From positions 576,025 through 640,024 of the forward strand of contig NZ_RMBX01000003.1 in the NCBI RefSeq assembly GCF_003807585.1: a stretch of 64,000 bases of DNA. Direction: 5' to 3'. A model generated the notes under the pieces. It did no database searches. It saw only the letters and a list, made by a program, of their open reading frames with translations, and was not told the origin of the DNA. Origin of the DNA: Chitinophaga barathri (lineage in GTDB: Bacteria > Bacteroidota > Bacteroidia > Chitinophagales > Chitinophagaceae). Both the position numbers and the translations under genes were made by a program. Positions 36,569 to 45,284 of the stretch are shown here, piece after piece (positions within the stretch are counted from its first letter, which is position 1; every line of letters begins with the position of its first letter).

Positions 36569-38020
36569 ATGCACGACCTTCTCATCACCCAGAATCTTTG
36601 TCTGCACCCTGCCGGACAGGGATTTTTTTACAGCGGCAATATGAGTTTATACCACTACCCGACAGAATTCAGATTTGTCTTTGATTGCGGTAGCCTGAAC
36701 AGGGACAACATTAGGGATGAGATCGATAAATACAAGCGCACACAACTAACGTCCCAAATTGACCTGCTTATAATTTCCCACTTTGATGCGGATCATGTCA
36801 ATCACCTGGACTACCTGCTGAAAGGAATAAAGGTCAAAAAGATCGTCGCGCCTTTTGTAGGAATCGCTGAGCGGCTATTCCTCGTATTCCGGCTGATAGA
36901 ACAGGGAGAACTGAATAACCCGGATAGCAGCGGCACCGTGGATATCATCATCGATCCGGCATCCGCTTTGGCACCGTACCTGGACGAGGGTGGTGACATT
37001 ACTTTTGTGGACAGCGACCCGGAGAACCCGCCATTTCCACCGCCGGGCGATGATGCGCCGCCGGATGAAGAAGGCCGGGGAGAAAATATCGAATGGAGCT
37101 TTGCATTTGAAGGGGGTACTATGCCGATGCCCCCCGGTGAACTGAACACCAAATCCACGCAGGCAAGGAAAGTAAAGGATTCACAGAAAGGGTTTACACG
37201 GGCGAATGATACCCCGTTGATGGAGTTCCTCTTCTACAGGAAAGATATTGGGTCGGATAACAAAGCTTTTTTTGATAAAGTATATGAACTGTTCCTGCAA
37301 CGTTTCAGCACGGAGTTTAAGTATCCGGCAAATCCTGGCATTGATGAACTGACAAATGTGATCAAAAACAATCTTCGTTCGGCCACAATCGTAAAAGAGT
37401 TATTCCAGGAAGCGCTGAAAACGGTAAATAACATCTCCATCAAAGAAAATGAGTTGATGAACATGAATACCACGGCACTTTCATTGTTACACTATAACCT
37501 GGTGAAAAAATTCAGTAAAATCGCACCCTGGCATTACGCGAAAAACTCTGACCGTTATACCCAGCAGATATACCATATCCAAAAATTGGATGGAACGGCC
37601 GGCACTGAGACACGCCTTAGGTCCAATCAGGTTGACTTTCAATATTATTACGGATATCACTATGAAAGGTCTCTCATAGCCAACACCCTGCTTACCTCGG
37701 ATTCATTTCTGCTGGCGGAAGAAGATACCAACGCTTTTATGAGGAGATATAAAAACTATTGGCATAACTTCTGGTTATTCCAGGTGCCGCATCATGGCTC
37801 TTCCCATAATTCCAGCCTGCATCTTTTTACAAGGCTGCCGGTCGACCGCTGGTTATTTATCAATTACGGCGTACATAAAGCCTGGGGCGGCACCTGGCGG
37901 CATCCCAGTCCCAAAGTGATCACAGACCTTGTAGCCGCGGGAATCTCCACCAACCTGCTGGCGGTAAATGAAAATAATGGATACCATATACGGGTGGAAT
38001 ATACACTTTATGACCGTTGA
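36569..38020 (+). CDS. ComEC-like MBL-fold hydrolase, divergent partner of the patatin operon
   Basis: The protein has 483 residues. It has HPAGQGFFYSG near the N-terminus, the metal motif SHFDADHVNHLDYLL (HxDxDH), VPHHGSSHNSS and a C-terminal HPSPKVITDLVAAG. This is the pattern of the ComEC C-terminal nuclease-like MBL domain. Between them lies a long insertion with a Pro/acidic linker (PENPPFPPPGDDAPPDEEG). There is no signal peptide or membrane span, so it is a soluble stand-alone version. An ATG at 36524 is possible, but the family motif starts just after 36569. The DNA here is more A+T-rich than its neighbours. The role is unknown; the divergent promoter ties it to the patatin/peptidase/MBL operon. 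Confidence 0.85.
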   Translation: MHDLLITQNLCLHPAGQGFFYSGNMSLYHYPTEFRFVFDCGSLNRDNIRDEIDKYKRTQLTSQIDLLIISHFDADHVNHLDYLLKGIKVKKIVAPFVGIAERLFLVFRLIEQGELNNPDSSGTVDIIIDPASALAPYLDEGGDITFVDSDPENPPFPPPGDDAPPDEEGRGENIEWSFAFEGGTMPMPPGELNTKSTQARKVKDSQKGFTRANDTPLMEFLFYRKDIGSDNKAFFDKVYELFLQRFSTEFKYPANPGIDELTNVIKNNLRSATIVKELFQEALKTVNNISIKENELMNMNTTALSLLHYNLVKKFSKIAPWHYAKNSDRYTQQIYHIQKLDGTAGTETRLRSNQVDFQYYYGYHYERSLIANTLLTSDSFLLAEEDTNAFMRRYKNYWHNFWLFQVPHHGSSHNSSLHLFTRLPVDRWLFINYGVHKAWGGTWRHPSPKVITDLVAAGISTNLLAVNENNGYHIRVEYTLYDR

Positions 38021-38101
38021 GCAAAAGCTAAATATTTCCCTATAAAATATAATCAAGCTATAAAAGTAAGAGACCGGCCCCCTCCCAACCTACAGCACTT
38101 T

Positions 38102-38127
38102 CCCGGAGGTTAGCGGTAACCTCCGGG
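38102..38127. terminator. Perfect hairpin after the second MBL gene
   Basis: CCCGGAGGTTA-gcgg-TAACCTCCGGG is a perfect 11-bp stem with a 4-base loop, 82 bp past the MBL stop. It lacks a T-run and is followed by a GC-rich palindrome (CGGCCGCGGCCG). It may terminate or mark the edge of the module. Confidence 0.5.
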
Positions 38128-38204
38128 TTAGCGGCGGCCGCGGCCGGAAGGGTCGTTAAACATTCTGTGTCCGGGCTTGTTAGTAAAAAGTAAATCCTGA
38201 TATT

Positions 38205-39260
38205 ATGAGACACCTGATCAGACTTGCAATACTGGCGGCTATCTCCATGATCATCTGCCCGCCTACACCTGTGAACGCCTGTACGCGCGTGGTGTACAAA
38301 AGCCCCGGCGGCCTTGTACTTACCGCCCGATCCATGGACTGGAAAGAAGACATCCTGACCAATCTCTGGATATTCCCACGGGGTATGCAGCGCAGCGGGG
38401 AAGCCGGCCCTAACTCCATTAAATGGACCTCCAAATATGGCAGCGTAACGGCATCAGGATATGACATCTCCACCACGGACGGGATGAATGAAAAAGGGCT
38501 GGTAGCGAACGTGCTATGGCTCGTGGAATCAGAATATCCTCCCTATAACGGCAGCGGCCCGGGATTGAGCATCGCTGCCTGGGTACAGTATGTGCTGGAC
38601 AATTTTGCCACGGTGAATGAGACCGTTGAAGCCCTCCGCCAGGAAAAATTCACTGTCGTAACCGATAAGGTGCCTGGTATGGAACGCCTCGCCACCCTGC
38701 ACCTCTCCGTATCGGATGCCTCCGGCGACAATGCCATCTTCGAATACATCAACGGCAAACTGGTCATTCATCACGATACCGCCTACACCGTGATGACCAA
38801 CTCCCCCATTTTCGACAAACAGCTTGCGCTGGGTGAATACTGGAAAGAGATCGGCGGCACCGTGATGCTGCCGGGCACCAACCGCGCGTCGGACCGTTTT
38901 ATACGGGCTTCTTTTTACATCAAAGCCATTCCCCAGACAGACAATACACATGTGGCCACAGCGGCGGTATTCAGCGTTATCCGCAACTGTTCCGTGCCAC
39001 TGGGCATCTCTTCACCCGAACAGCCGAATATTTCTTCCACCCGCTGGCGCTCCGTATCAGATCACAAAAACCTGATCTATTATTTTGAAACGGCGCTCAC
39101 CCCTAATACCTTCTGGGTGGACTTTAAGAACGTAAATTTCTCCAAAGGCGCCAGGGTCAAAAAGCTGGGCCTGACCAAAGGGGAAATATATGCCGGCGAC
39201 GCTGCTAAAAAGTTCGTGAACGCCCAGCCGTTCAGGTTCCAGGGCCTGGGTAATCATTAA
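38205..39260 (+). CDS. Linear amide C-N hydrolase (choloylglycine hydrolase family)
   Basis: The protein has 351 residues. A signal peptide ends at about residue 25 so that Cys26 (NACTRVVYKSPGG) becomes the N-terminal nucleophile, as in Ntn hydrolases. Further family motifs are ARSMDWKED, DGMNEKGLVANVLWL and VMTNSPIFDKQL. Relatives hydrolyse bile-salt conjugates, penicillin V or acyl-homoserine lactones; which applies here cannot be read from sequence. It should act in the periplasm. It is convergent with the DUF2306 gene 19 bp away. Confidence 0.92.
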   Translation: MRHLIRLAILAAISMIICPPTPVNACTRVVYKSPGGLVLTARSMDWKEDILTNLWIFPRGMQRSGEAGPNSIKWTSKYGSVTASGYDISTTDGMNEKGLVANVLWLVESEYPPYNGSGPGLSIAAWVQYVLDNFATVNETVEALRQEKFTVVTDKVPGMERLATLHLSVSDASGDNAIFEYINGKLVIHHDTAYTVMTNSPIFDKQLALGEYWKEIGGTVMLPGTNRASDRFIRASFYIKAIPQTDNTHVATAAVFSVIRNCSVPLGISSPEQPNISSTRWRSVSDHKNLIYYFETALTPNTFWVDFKNVNFSKGARVKKLGLTKGEIYAGDAAKKFVNAQPFRFQGLGNH

Positions 39261-39279
39261 GGCTCCGGCCATTACCACA

Positions 39280-39912
39280 TCAGGCTTTGCGCCGGGAAGC
39301 CAGTATCATTTCATAAATGTACAAGGGTACAGCCCAGCCCAGCCAGAAAAAGGTAGGCGATATATCCGCAAAATCACCCAGCCGTTGTACAACGGGCAGC
39401 TTCAGCAAAGAGCCGGATACCACGAAGGCGAGGGTAACGATATAACTCCTGGTCATCCATTCCTTGTGCAGCTTAAATTTCCGCTGAATGGCGGCGCGAT
39501 AGGCAATAGTCGTGGCGGTGAGCCATACGCTTACCCATACCTGCAAAGAAAAAGCATAAGGCCAATTGATCGCATGAGCGGTGGTAAACGCCAGTATCAG
39601 CGCGCAGAGACCGCTTGCGGCAATAGCGAGCAGGTACAATATGCCAATGATACGATGGAGGCGCCAGTTGTTGTTCCGGAGCCTGTCCCAGAACTGGAAA
39701 GGCCCCATGATCAAGGCCCCGCCACCCGCGGTGATGTGCAGGATCAATACATAACGGAGGTCAAAATATTTCCCGAGGGCCTCGGGTGTCATTTCAAGGA
39801 AGTGATCCGCGTTGTGCATAAATTGCCAGGTGAGGAACACAATAAGCGACCAGAACAATAATTGCAGTACTTCCCATATATTCCATGGCTTTGCGGCAAA
39901 GGTATTTTTCAT
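39280..39912 (-). CDS. DUF2306 membrane protein
   Basis: The protein has 210 residues with about six hydrophobic segments and the family pattern HITAGGGALIMGPFQFW, LHRIIGILYLLAIA and HKEWMTRSYIVTLAFV. DUF2306 proteins are small integral inner-membrane proteins of unknown function. The two conserved His positions could bind heme or metal, but that is speculation. It is a single gene. Confidence 0.88.
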   Translation of the reverse strand: MKNTFAAKPWNIWEVLQLLFWSLIVFLTWQFMHNADHFLEMTPEALGKYFDLRYVLILHITAGGGALIMGPFQFWDRLRNNNWRLHRIIGILYLLAIAASGLCALILAFTTAHAINWPYAFSLQVWVSVWLTATTIAYRAAIQRKFKLHKEWMTRSYIVTLAFVVSGSLLKLPVVQRLGDFADISPTFFWLGWAVPLYIYEMILASRRKA

Positions 39913-39985
39913 CGTCGGTCTGTTTGATTGAACACAAAAATCAATACAGGCGGCGGCGAAATCAATAACGGAAGAATTATTCAGT

Positions 39986-40005
39986 CAGGGAAAATTTATT
40001 CCCTG
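39986..40005. promoter_or_regulatory. Inverted repeat between DUF2306 and Pr6Pr genes
   Basis: CAGGGAA-AATTTA-TTCCCTG is a perfect 7-bp dyad in the 173-bp divergent gap, 81 bp from the Pr6Pr start. It is a candidate operator; nothing else stands out in this gap. Confidence 0.35.
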
Positions 40006-40085
40006 TACGCCGCTATTGAAGAAACAATAGGAAACTACAGCAAGAGTATGTAACTTATACAGATATATTACATTGCAGATACCTC

Positions 40086-40736
40086 ATGAACACATCCCCG
40101 AAATTCCTGAAGACATACGCGGCCATAGGCGCATTACTGGGCTGGTTTGCCATCGCCGGCCAGTTGTATCTCTCTGTTACTACCAGGACGATACCACTGG
40201 GAGAGCTGCTGTTGCGGTTCATCGGTTATTTCACCATCACCACCAATACGCTGGCGGCGCTCACGTTCACTGCCTTCTGGCTGCCGCGCGATACCCGGCT
40301 GGGCCGCCTGTTCAGGAAGGCGGAATCCGTTTTTGCCATCACGGTGTTTATTATCGTTGTGGGTGTGATCTACAACCTTATACTCCGTTTTTTATGGGAG
40401 CCCAAAGGGTTGCAGCTGGTGGTGGACGAACTGCTGCATACCATTCAGCCGTTGGTCTTTGTATTGTTCTGGATACTGTTCATCCCCAAAAGAGGCCTGA
40501 AGATAAAAGCATTTAACCCCTGGATGATCTACCCGCTGATCTATATTCTTTATGTGATCACGCTGGGCCTTTTTACGGGTCATTACCCCTACCCCTTCGC
40601 GGATGCGGAATTGCTGGGTTATCCCAAGGCCCTGCTGAACGGGGCGGCCATGCTGGGAGGCTTCTGGGTACTGGCCTGGCTGCTGCTGGGAGTAACCCAG
40701 CTGCGCAAGGAAAAGCTCTCCAGGCAGCCGGAATGA
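40086..40736 (+). CDS. Pr6Pr family membrane protein
   Basis: The protein has 216 residues with six or seven membrane segments. The family pattern includes RFIGYFTITTNTLAALTF, then LLHTIQPLVFVLFWILF and MIYPLIYILYVITLGLFTG. It resembles the FAR-17a/AIG1-like (Pr6Pr) group of integral membrane proteins, some eukaryotic members of which hydrolyse fatty-acid esters of hydroxy fatty acids. Bacterial function is unknown. It ends 54 bp before the OmpR-type regulator and may be co-transcribed or separate. Confidence 0.82.
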   Translation: MNTSPKFLKTYAAIGALLGWFAIAGQLYLSVTTRTIPLGELLLRFIGYFTITTNTLAALTFTAFWLPRDTRLGRLFRKAESVFAITVFIIVVGVIYNLILRFLWEPKGLQLVVDELLHTIQPLVFVLFWILFIPKRGLKIKAFNPWMIYPLIYILYVITLGLFTGHYPYPFADAELLGYPKALLNGAAMLGGFWVLAWLLLGVTQLRKEKLSRQPE

Positions 40737-40752
40737 CCCCAGGCGGCCACCC

Positions 40753-40771
40753 TTCTAAATTTATTCTAAAT
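40753..40771 (+). promoter_or_regulatory. Direct repeat TTCTAAAT x2 upstream of the OmpR-type regulator
   Basis: TTCTAAAT occurs at 40753 and again at 40764, exactly 11 bp apart, 20 bp before the regulator start. Direct repeats one helical turn apart are the usual binding mode of OmpR/PhoB-type regulators, so this may be an autoregulatory site. Similar units lie upstream of the next two genes (41518 and 44025). Confidence 0.5.
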
Positions 40772-40790
40772 TGGGGTATAATTTTACCTC

Positions 40791-41459
40791 ATGAAACTCC
40801 TGGTGATTGAAGATGAGACCGATCTGGCGTCCAGCATAACAGGGTACCTGGCCGATTATACCTGTGAAACCGCCGGCACCTATTCGCAGGCGCTGGAGAA
40901 GATCGGGCTGTATGAGTACGACTGCATCCTGCTGGACATTATGCTGCCCGGCGGAGACGGCATCAGGATACTCGAAGAATTCAAGCGGCTGAACCGGCAG
41001 GACGGGGTGATCATCATTTCTGCCCGCAACGCGCTGGACGATAAAGTAAAAGGATTAAAAAAAGGAGCCGACGATTACATCGCCAAACCCTTCCATCTCT
41101 CGGAGCTCGCCGCACGCATCCACTCCGTGATACGCAGGAAAAATTTCTCCAACGCGGACCTGATCATACAACAGGAACTGAGCATAGACCTGCTCTCCAA
41201 AAAAGTGACCGTTCACGGCAAAGAAATCCCGCTCACTAAAAAAGAACTGGAACTGCTCCTGTACCTGATGGGCAATAAAAACAGGGTGATCTCCAAAAGC
41301 GCCCTGGCTGAGCATCTTTCCGGCGACATCGCCGATATGCTGGACAGCCATTCATTTGTATACGCACACATCAAAAACCTGCGTAAAAAACTCACCGATG
41401 CCGGTTACGGAAACTACCTGAAAAATGTATACGGCACAGGGTATAAATGGGAAGAATAA
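40791..41459 (+). CDS. OmpR/PhoB-type response regulator (orphan)
   Basis: The protein has 222 residues. The receiver domain (about 1-118) has EDE, phospho-acceptor Asp49 in ILLDIMLPGGDG and Lys in YIAKPF. The C-terminal winged helix (about 128-222) ends VYGTGYKW. No histidine kinase gene is next to it, which is unusual for this family. The following gene is a TonB receptor, and its promoter region carries the same repeat motif as the regulator's own promoter, so control of that receptor is likely. Confidence 0.95.
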   Translation: MKLLVIEDETDLASSITGYLADYTCETAGTYSQALEKIGLYEYDCILLDIMLPGGDGIRILEEFKRLNRQDGVIIISARNALDDKVKGLKKGADDYIAKPFHLSELAARIHSVIRRKNFSNADLIIQQELSIDLLSKKVTVHGKEIPLTKKELELLLYLMGNKNRVISKSALAEHLSGDIADMLDSHSFVYAHIKNLRKKLTDAGYGNYLKNVYGTGYKWEE

Positions 41460-41517
41460 CCAGTAAAAAGAGCAGCCCCTGAAAAAGAACTTCTTCCATT
41501 TATGTGAAATGGCAGCA

Positions 41518-41536
41518 TGCTAAATTTCTTCTAATT
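41518..41536 (+). promoter_or_regulatory. TTCTAAT-type direct repeat upstream of the TonB receptor
   Basis: TGCTAAAT (41518) and TTCTAATT (41529) repeat with an 11-bp step, the same layout as the site before the regulator gene, 34 bp before the receptor start. Confidence 0.5.
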
Positions 41537-41570
41537 CGGTTTGCAACTTTGCCATTAAAACATCCACCCA

Positions 41571-43976
41571 ATGTCCAGGCTTTATTCGATCGTTTGGTTA
41601 TTCCTCCTGTCGGCCGCCACGGCCGGAGCCCAGACCGCTACTATCTCCGGGCAGGTAAAAGACGCTGCTAAAAACACGCCGCTGCCCATCGTGAACGTGA
41701 CCCTGCTGCGCCCGGCGGACAGCGTCCTCATTACCGGTAGCATTACCAATGAAGAAGGGCGTTTTTCCATCCCCTCCGTTAAAAAAGGCAATTACCTGCT
41801 GAAGCTCAATTACCTCGGGTATGTACCGCAGTTCAAGCCCCTGCTGGTAGGCGAGCTGAGCGCTTTCCTGGACCTCGGGCAAATAGATATGCAGGAAGAT
41901 GTAAAACAGCTGAGCCAGGTGGAGGTGACCGCCAAACAGGAAGCTATCGCCGCCAAAATGGACAAAAAGACCTTTACCCTTGCGAACAACATCAGCCAGT
42001 CCGGCGGCTCCGCGATGGAAGCCATGAAAAACCTGCCGGGCATCACCGTGGGCCAGGACGGCAAAATACAGCTGCGCGGCAGCGATAAGGTGATGGTGCT
42101 GATAAACGGGCAACAGACCGCCCTCACCGGCTTCGGCGGACAATCCGGCCTGGAGAACATCAGCGCCTCTTCCATCGAAAAAATAGAGATCATCAACAAC
42201 CCTTCCGCCCGCTACGACGCCAATGGCAATGCGGGCATCATCAATATCATTTTCAAAAAAGAAAAAAAGGATGGGTTTAACGGCAAAGTTGGCCTCACGG
42301 CCGGCCTGGGCGCACTGTGGGTAAAAAAGGAAAACCTGCCGGACATCCGCCCGCAATACCAGCGCACGCCGAAGATCAACCCTTCCCTTTCGCTGAACTA
42401 CCGGAAAAACAAAGTGAACTTCTTTTTGCAGGCGGACGACCTGTACACGGAAACCCTAAACAAAAACGAATTTGTAGACCGTTATTACGATAACGGCGAT
42501 ACCGTGCGCCAGCAGACCAAACGTAACCGGAACACCAATTTCGCTACCGTCAAAACAGGTCTGGACTGGTTCGTCAACGATCAGAACACCCTCACCGTTT
42601 CCGGCCTGTTCAGCAGCGAAAAGATCATCGATCACGGGGACGAGCCTTTTTTTAACGGCCGCTTATCCGAACGCGACAGGCTCTGGCAGTTCCTCGAAGA
42701 CGAAATAAAAACCACCGCCACCGCTTCCGCCATCTGGCAGCATAAGTTCAGGCAGCCCGGCCGTTTACTGAATGCCGCTTTTAACTACACCTTTCACCGC
42801 GAGGACGAACAGTATTATTTTAAAAACATCAATCCTTCCTTTACCGGTGTGGATTCTTTTAAGCTGCTCTCCGACGAACATGTGGCGGACTTCACGCTTG
42901 ATTATATCCAGCCGCTGAAACACGGGCGCCTGGAGGGCGGCCTGAAATTCCGCAGGCGTTACATTCCCACCAATATGCAGTTCATCCCCGGCGTGAACTC
43001 CCCGCTGGATACCAACGCGGGCGGATGGGCCAACTACGGGGAAACCATCCCGGCCGTGTATGGCAACTATGTGCTGGAAAGCAACAAATTTGAAGTAGAA
43101 GCCGGCCTTCGCCTGGAATACGTCAGGATCCAATACGACGTGAACCCGGAGCACAGCACCTACAAAAGCGATGGTTACCACTACACCCAGCCCTTCCCGA
43201 ACCTGCGGCTGGCGTACAAAATAGACCCGGACAACAAAATATCCCTCTTCTACAGCCGCCGCGTGGACCGGCCAAATGAAGTGGACATCCGCATCTTCCC
43301 GAAATACGACGATGTGGAAATCATCAAAGTAGGCAATCCCGCGCTGCGCCCGCAATTCACCAATTCCTTCGAAGCGGGTTACAAAACCAGCTGGCCGGAG
43401 GGATATTTCTACGTATCACTCTACCACAAACGGATGGATGCGACCATTACGAGGATCGGCAGCACCGTGCCGGGCAGCAACCTGATCTACAATATTTTCC
43501 AGAATGCCGGGCATAGCTACAACACCGGTTCGGAGATCATCATTTCACACAACTTCGGCAAACTGGCGTCGCTGAACCTAAACCTGAACGGCTACCGGCA
43601 TATCATCGATGCGTTTACCGTAGTGAACAAATACCCGGTCGAAAACACCTTCACCGCCGAAAAACAGGATATGTTCGCCGGCAACGTGAAGCTCAACGGC
43701 CTGTTCCACCTCGGCGCACAGACAGACCTCCAGTTTTCCGCTATTTACCTCTCCCCGGACATCATTCCCCAGGGAGAGATCGGCGCCCGCTTTTCGATCG
43801 ATATGGGCGTAAAAAAGATTATCCAGAAAGGAAAAGGCGAGCTGATCCTGAACGCGACGGACATTGCCAATACGCTGCGGATAAAAAGAACGGTGAACGG
43901 GGAAGGCTTCCGTTATATCAGCACGGATTATTATGAAACACAGGTGATCCGCCTTGGATATGGTTATAAATTTTAA
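41571..43976 (+). CDS. TonB-dependent outer-membrane receptor (outer-membrane beta-barrel family)
   Basis: The protein has 801 residues with a signal peptide ending at TAGAQ. A carboxypeptidase-regulatory-like domain lies at about residues 22-115 (ISGQVKDAAKNTPLPIVNV), a plug at about 125-225 (LRGSDKVMVLINGQQTAL; IEKIEIINNPSARYDANGNAG) and a barrel ends in IRLGYGYKF. It is the same subfamily as the receptor at the left edge of the window. No SusD-like partner is encoded. It is probably controlled by the response regulator encoded upstream; ligand unknown. Confidence 0.93.
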   Translation: MSRLYSIVWLFLLSAATAGAQTATISGQVKDAAKNTPLPIVNVTLLRPADSVLITGSITNEEGRFSIPSVKKGNYLLKLNYLGYVPQFKPLLVGELSAFLDLGQIDMQEDVKQLSQVEVTAKQEAIAAKMDKKTFTLANNISQSGGSAMEAMKNLPGITVGQDGKIQLRGSDKVMVLINGQQTALTGFGGQSGLENISASSIEKIEIINNPSARYDANGNAGIINIIFKKEKKDGFNGKVGLTAGLGALWVKKENLPDIRPQYQRTPKINPSLSLNYRKNKVNFFLQADDLYTETLNKNEFVDRYYDNGDTVRQQTKRNRNTNFATVKTGLDWFVNDQNTLTVSGLFSSEKIIDHGDEPFFNGRLSERDRLWQFLEDEIKTTATASAIWQHKFRQPGRLLNAAFNYTFHREDEQYYFKNINPSFTGVDSFKLLSDEHVADFTLDYIQPLKHGRLEGGLKFRRRYIPTNMQFIPGVNSPLDTNAGGWANYGETIPAVYGNYVLESNKFEVEAGLRLEYVRIQYDVNPEHSTYKSDGYHYTQPFPNLRLAYKIDPDNKISLFYSRRVDRPNEVDIRIFPKYDDVEIIKVGNPALRPQFTNSFEAGYKTSWPEGYFYVSLYHKRMDATITRIGSTVPGSNLIYNIFQNAGHSYNTGSEIIISHNFGKLASLNLNLNGYRHIIDAFTVVNKYPVENTFTAEKQDMFAGNVKLNGLFHLGAQTDLQFSAIYLSPDIIPQGEIGARFSIDMGVKKIIQKGKGELILNATDIANTLRIKRTVNGEGFRYISTDYYETQVIRLGYGYKF

Positions 43977-44024
43977 CAAAACAGCTTAATGTAAAATGGA
44001 TAATTCCGTGTAGGCCATCCTTTC

Positions 44025-44045
44025 TTATTAGAATTCTTCTAATAA
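44025..44045. promoter_or_regulatory. Perfect inverted repeat with TTCTAATAA half-sites upstream of the KAS III gene
   Basis: TTATTAGAA-ttc-TTCTAATAA is a perfect 9-bp dyad 117 bp before the ketosynthase start codon. Its half-site matches the direct-repeat unit found before the regulator and receptor genes. The remaining intergenic bases (43977-44162) show no gene. Confidence 0.5.
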
Positions 44046-44162
44046 AATCCAAATTTGACGCTCATATGGGGGTTTATTCCTAATTTCCCGTTATGTATAT
44101 CAAACAGCTTGAACTATTTGCAGGAATTGTGGCAGCTGGCGTAACGAGTAAAATTACTTCCA

Positions 44163-45236
44163 ATGAGTATTTCAACTGTCATTACAGGGACCGGGAGTTA
44201 CATCCCGCCTGTTATTAAAGAAAACCGGGAATTTGCGGTGAACGATTTTTATACCAATAGCCAGGAACCCATTCCCAACGCGGCAGAGGAGATCATCGAG
44301 AAATTCCGGAAGATCACCGGCATCTCGAAACGGCGCTACGCCCAGGAAGGAATGAGTGCTTCGGACATGGCCTGCCTGGCCGCGCAAAAAGCGATCGAAG
44401 ATGCCGCCATCGACCCCGAAACCATCGATTACATTATTGTAGCGCACAACTTCGGCAACGTGGTGAAACACACCATCCAGATGGACGCCGTGCCTTCCCT
44501 GGCCTCACATGTAAAACACAAACTGGGCATCCGTAATCCTTCCTGTATACCGTACGACCTGCTGTTTGGCTGCCCGGGCTGGGTGCAGGGCCTCATGCAG
44601 GCGGACGTTTATTTCCGCGCCAATGCGGCCAAACGGTGCCTGATCATCGGCACGGAAATGCTCAGCCGCGTGATCGACATCTACGACCGGGATAGTATGA
44701 TATTCAGCGACGGCGCGGGCGCCTGCATCGCGGAAGCGCGGGAAACCGACGGCGGCCCGGGCCTGCTGGGCAGCAGCGCGCAATCGTATACCGTCAATGA
44801 ACTGGCGTATATCAATATGGGTAAATCCAACTACCCCGGCTCCGACGAACGCGTCCGGTTCATCAAGATGCAGGGGCGGAAAGTGTATGAGTTCGCCCTG
44901 AAGTATGTACCCGTTGCCATTAAAAGCTGTCTTGACAATGCGGGCGTGCCCATCGCCTCCGTGCGCAAGATCTTTATCCACCAGGCAAACGAAAAGATGG
45001 ACGAGGCTATTATCAAAGCATTATACGCCTTGTACCAGCAGCCCGTAGTACCGGAAAACGTAATGCCCATGAACATTCATGAGCTGGGAAACAGTTCCGT
45101 GGCCACCATCCCCACCCTCTTCGACATGGTGCGCAAAGGCGAGCTGCCGCAGCACAACCTGGCGGCCGGGGATATCGTGGTGTTTGCTTCAGTGGGTGCC
45201 GGTATGAATATCAACGCCGTATGTTACCGCATATAA
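44163..45236 (+). CDS. 3-oxoacyl-ACP synthase III-like ketosynthase
   Basis: The protein has 357 residues, thiolase fold. The KAS III triad is present: Cys137 in DLLFGCPGW, His273 in IFIHQANEKM and Asn310 in ELGNSSVATIP. KAS III enzymes condense an acyl-CoA with malonyl-ACP to start fatty-acid or specialised acyl chains. The housekeeping fabH usually sits with plsX or rpmF. This copy is alone behind a receptor gene, so it may make a specialised product. An early ATG (44163) is well placed; no other start competes. Confidence 0.9.
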   Translation: MSISTVITGTGSYIPPVIKENREFAVNDFYTNSQEPIPNAAEEIIEKFRKITGISKRRYAQEGMSASDMACLAAQKAIEDAAIDPETIDYIIVAHNFGNVVKHTIQMDAVPSLASHVKHKLGIRNPSCIPYDLLFGCPGWVQGLMQADVYFRANAAKRCLIIGTEMLSRVIDIYDRDSMIFSDGAGACIAEARETDGGPGLLGSSAQSYTVNELAYINMGKSNYPGSDERVRFIKMQGRKVYEFALKYVPVAIKSCLDNAGVPIASVRKIFIHQANEKMDEAIIKALYALYQQPVVPENVMPMNIHELGNSSVATIPTLFDMVRKGELPQHNLAAGDIVVFASVGAGMNINAVCYRI

Positions 45237-45239
45237 CTA

Positions 45240-45275
45240 AAGCCGGGGAATGGTTCCGATGAACCTCCCCGGCTT
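45240..45275. terminator. Bidirectional terminator between KAS III and cytochrome genes
   Basis: AAGCCGGGG pairs with CCCCGGCTT, and inside it GGTTC pairs with GAACC around CGAT, giving a long two-part stem. It lies between two convergent genes, with A on one side and pyrimidines on the other. Confidence 0.85.
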
Positions 45276-45284
45276 CTCTCTCTG

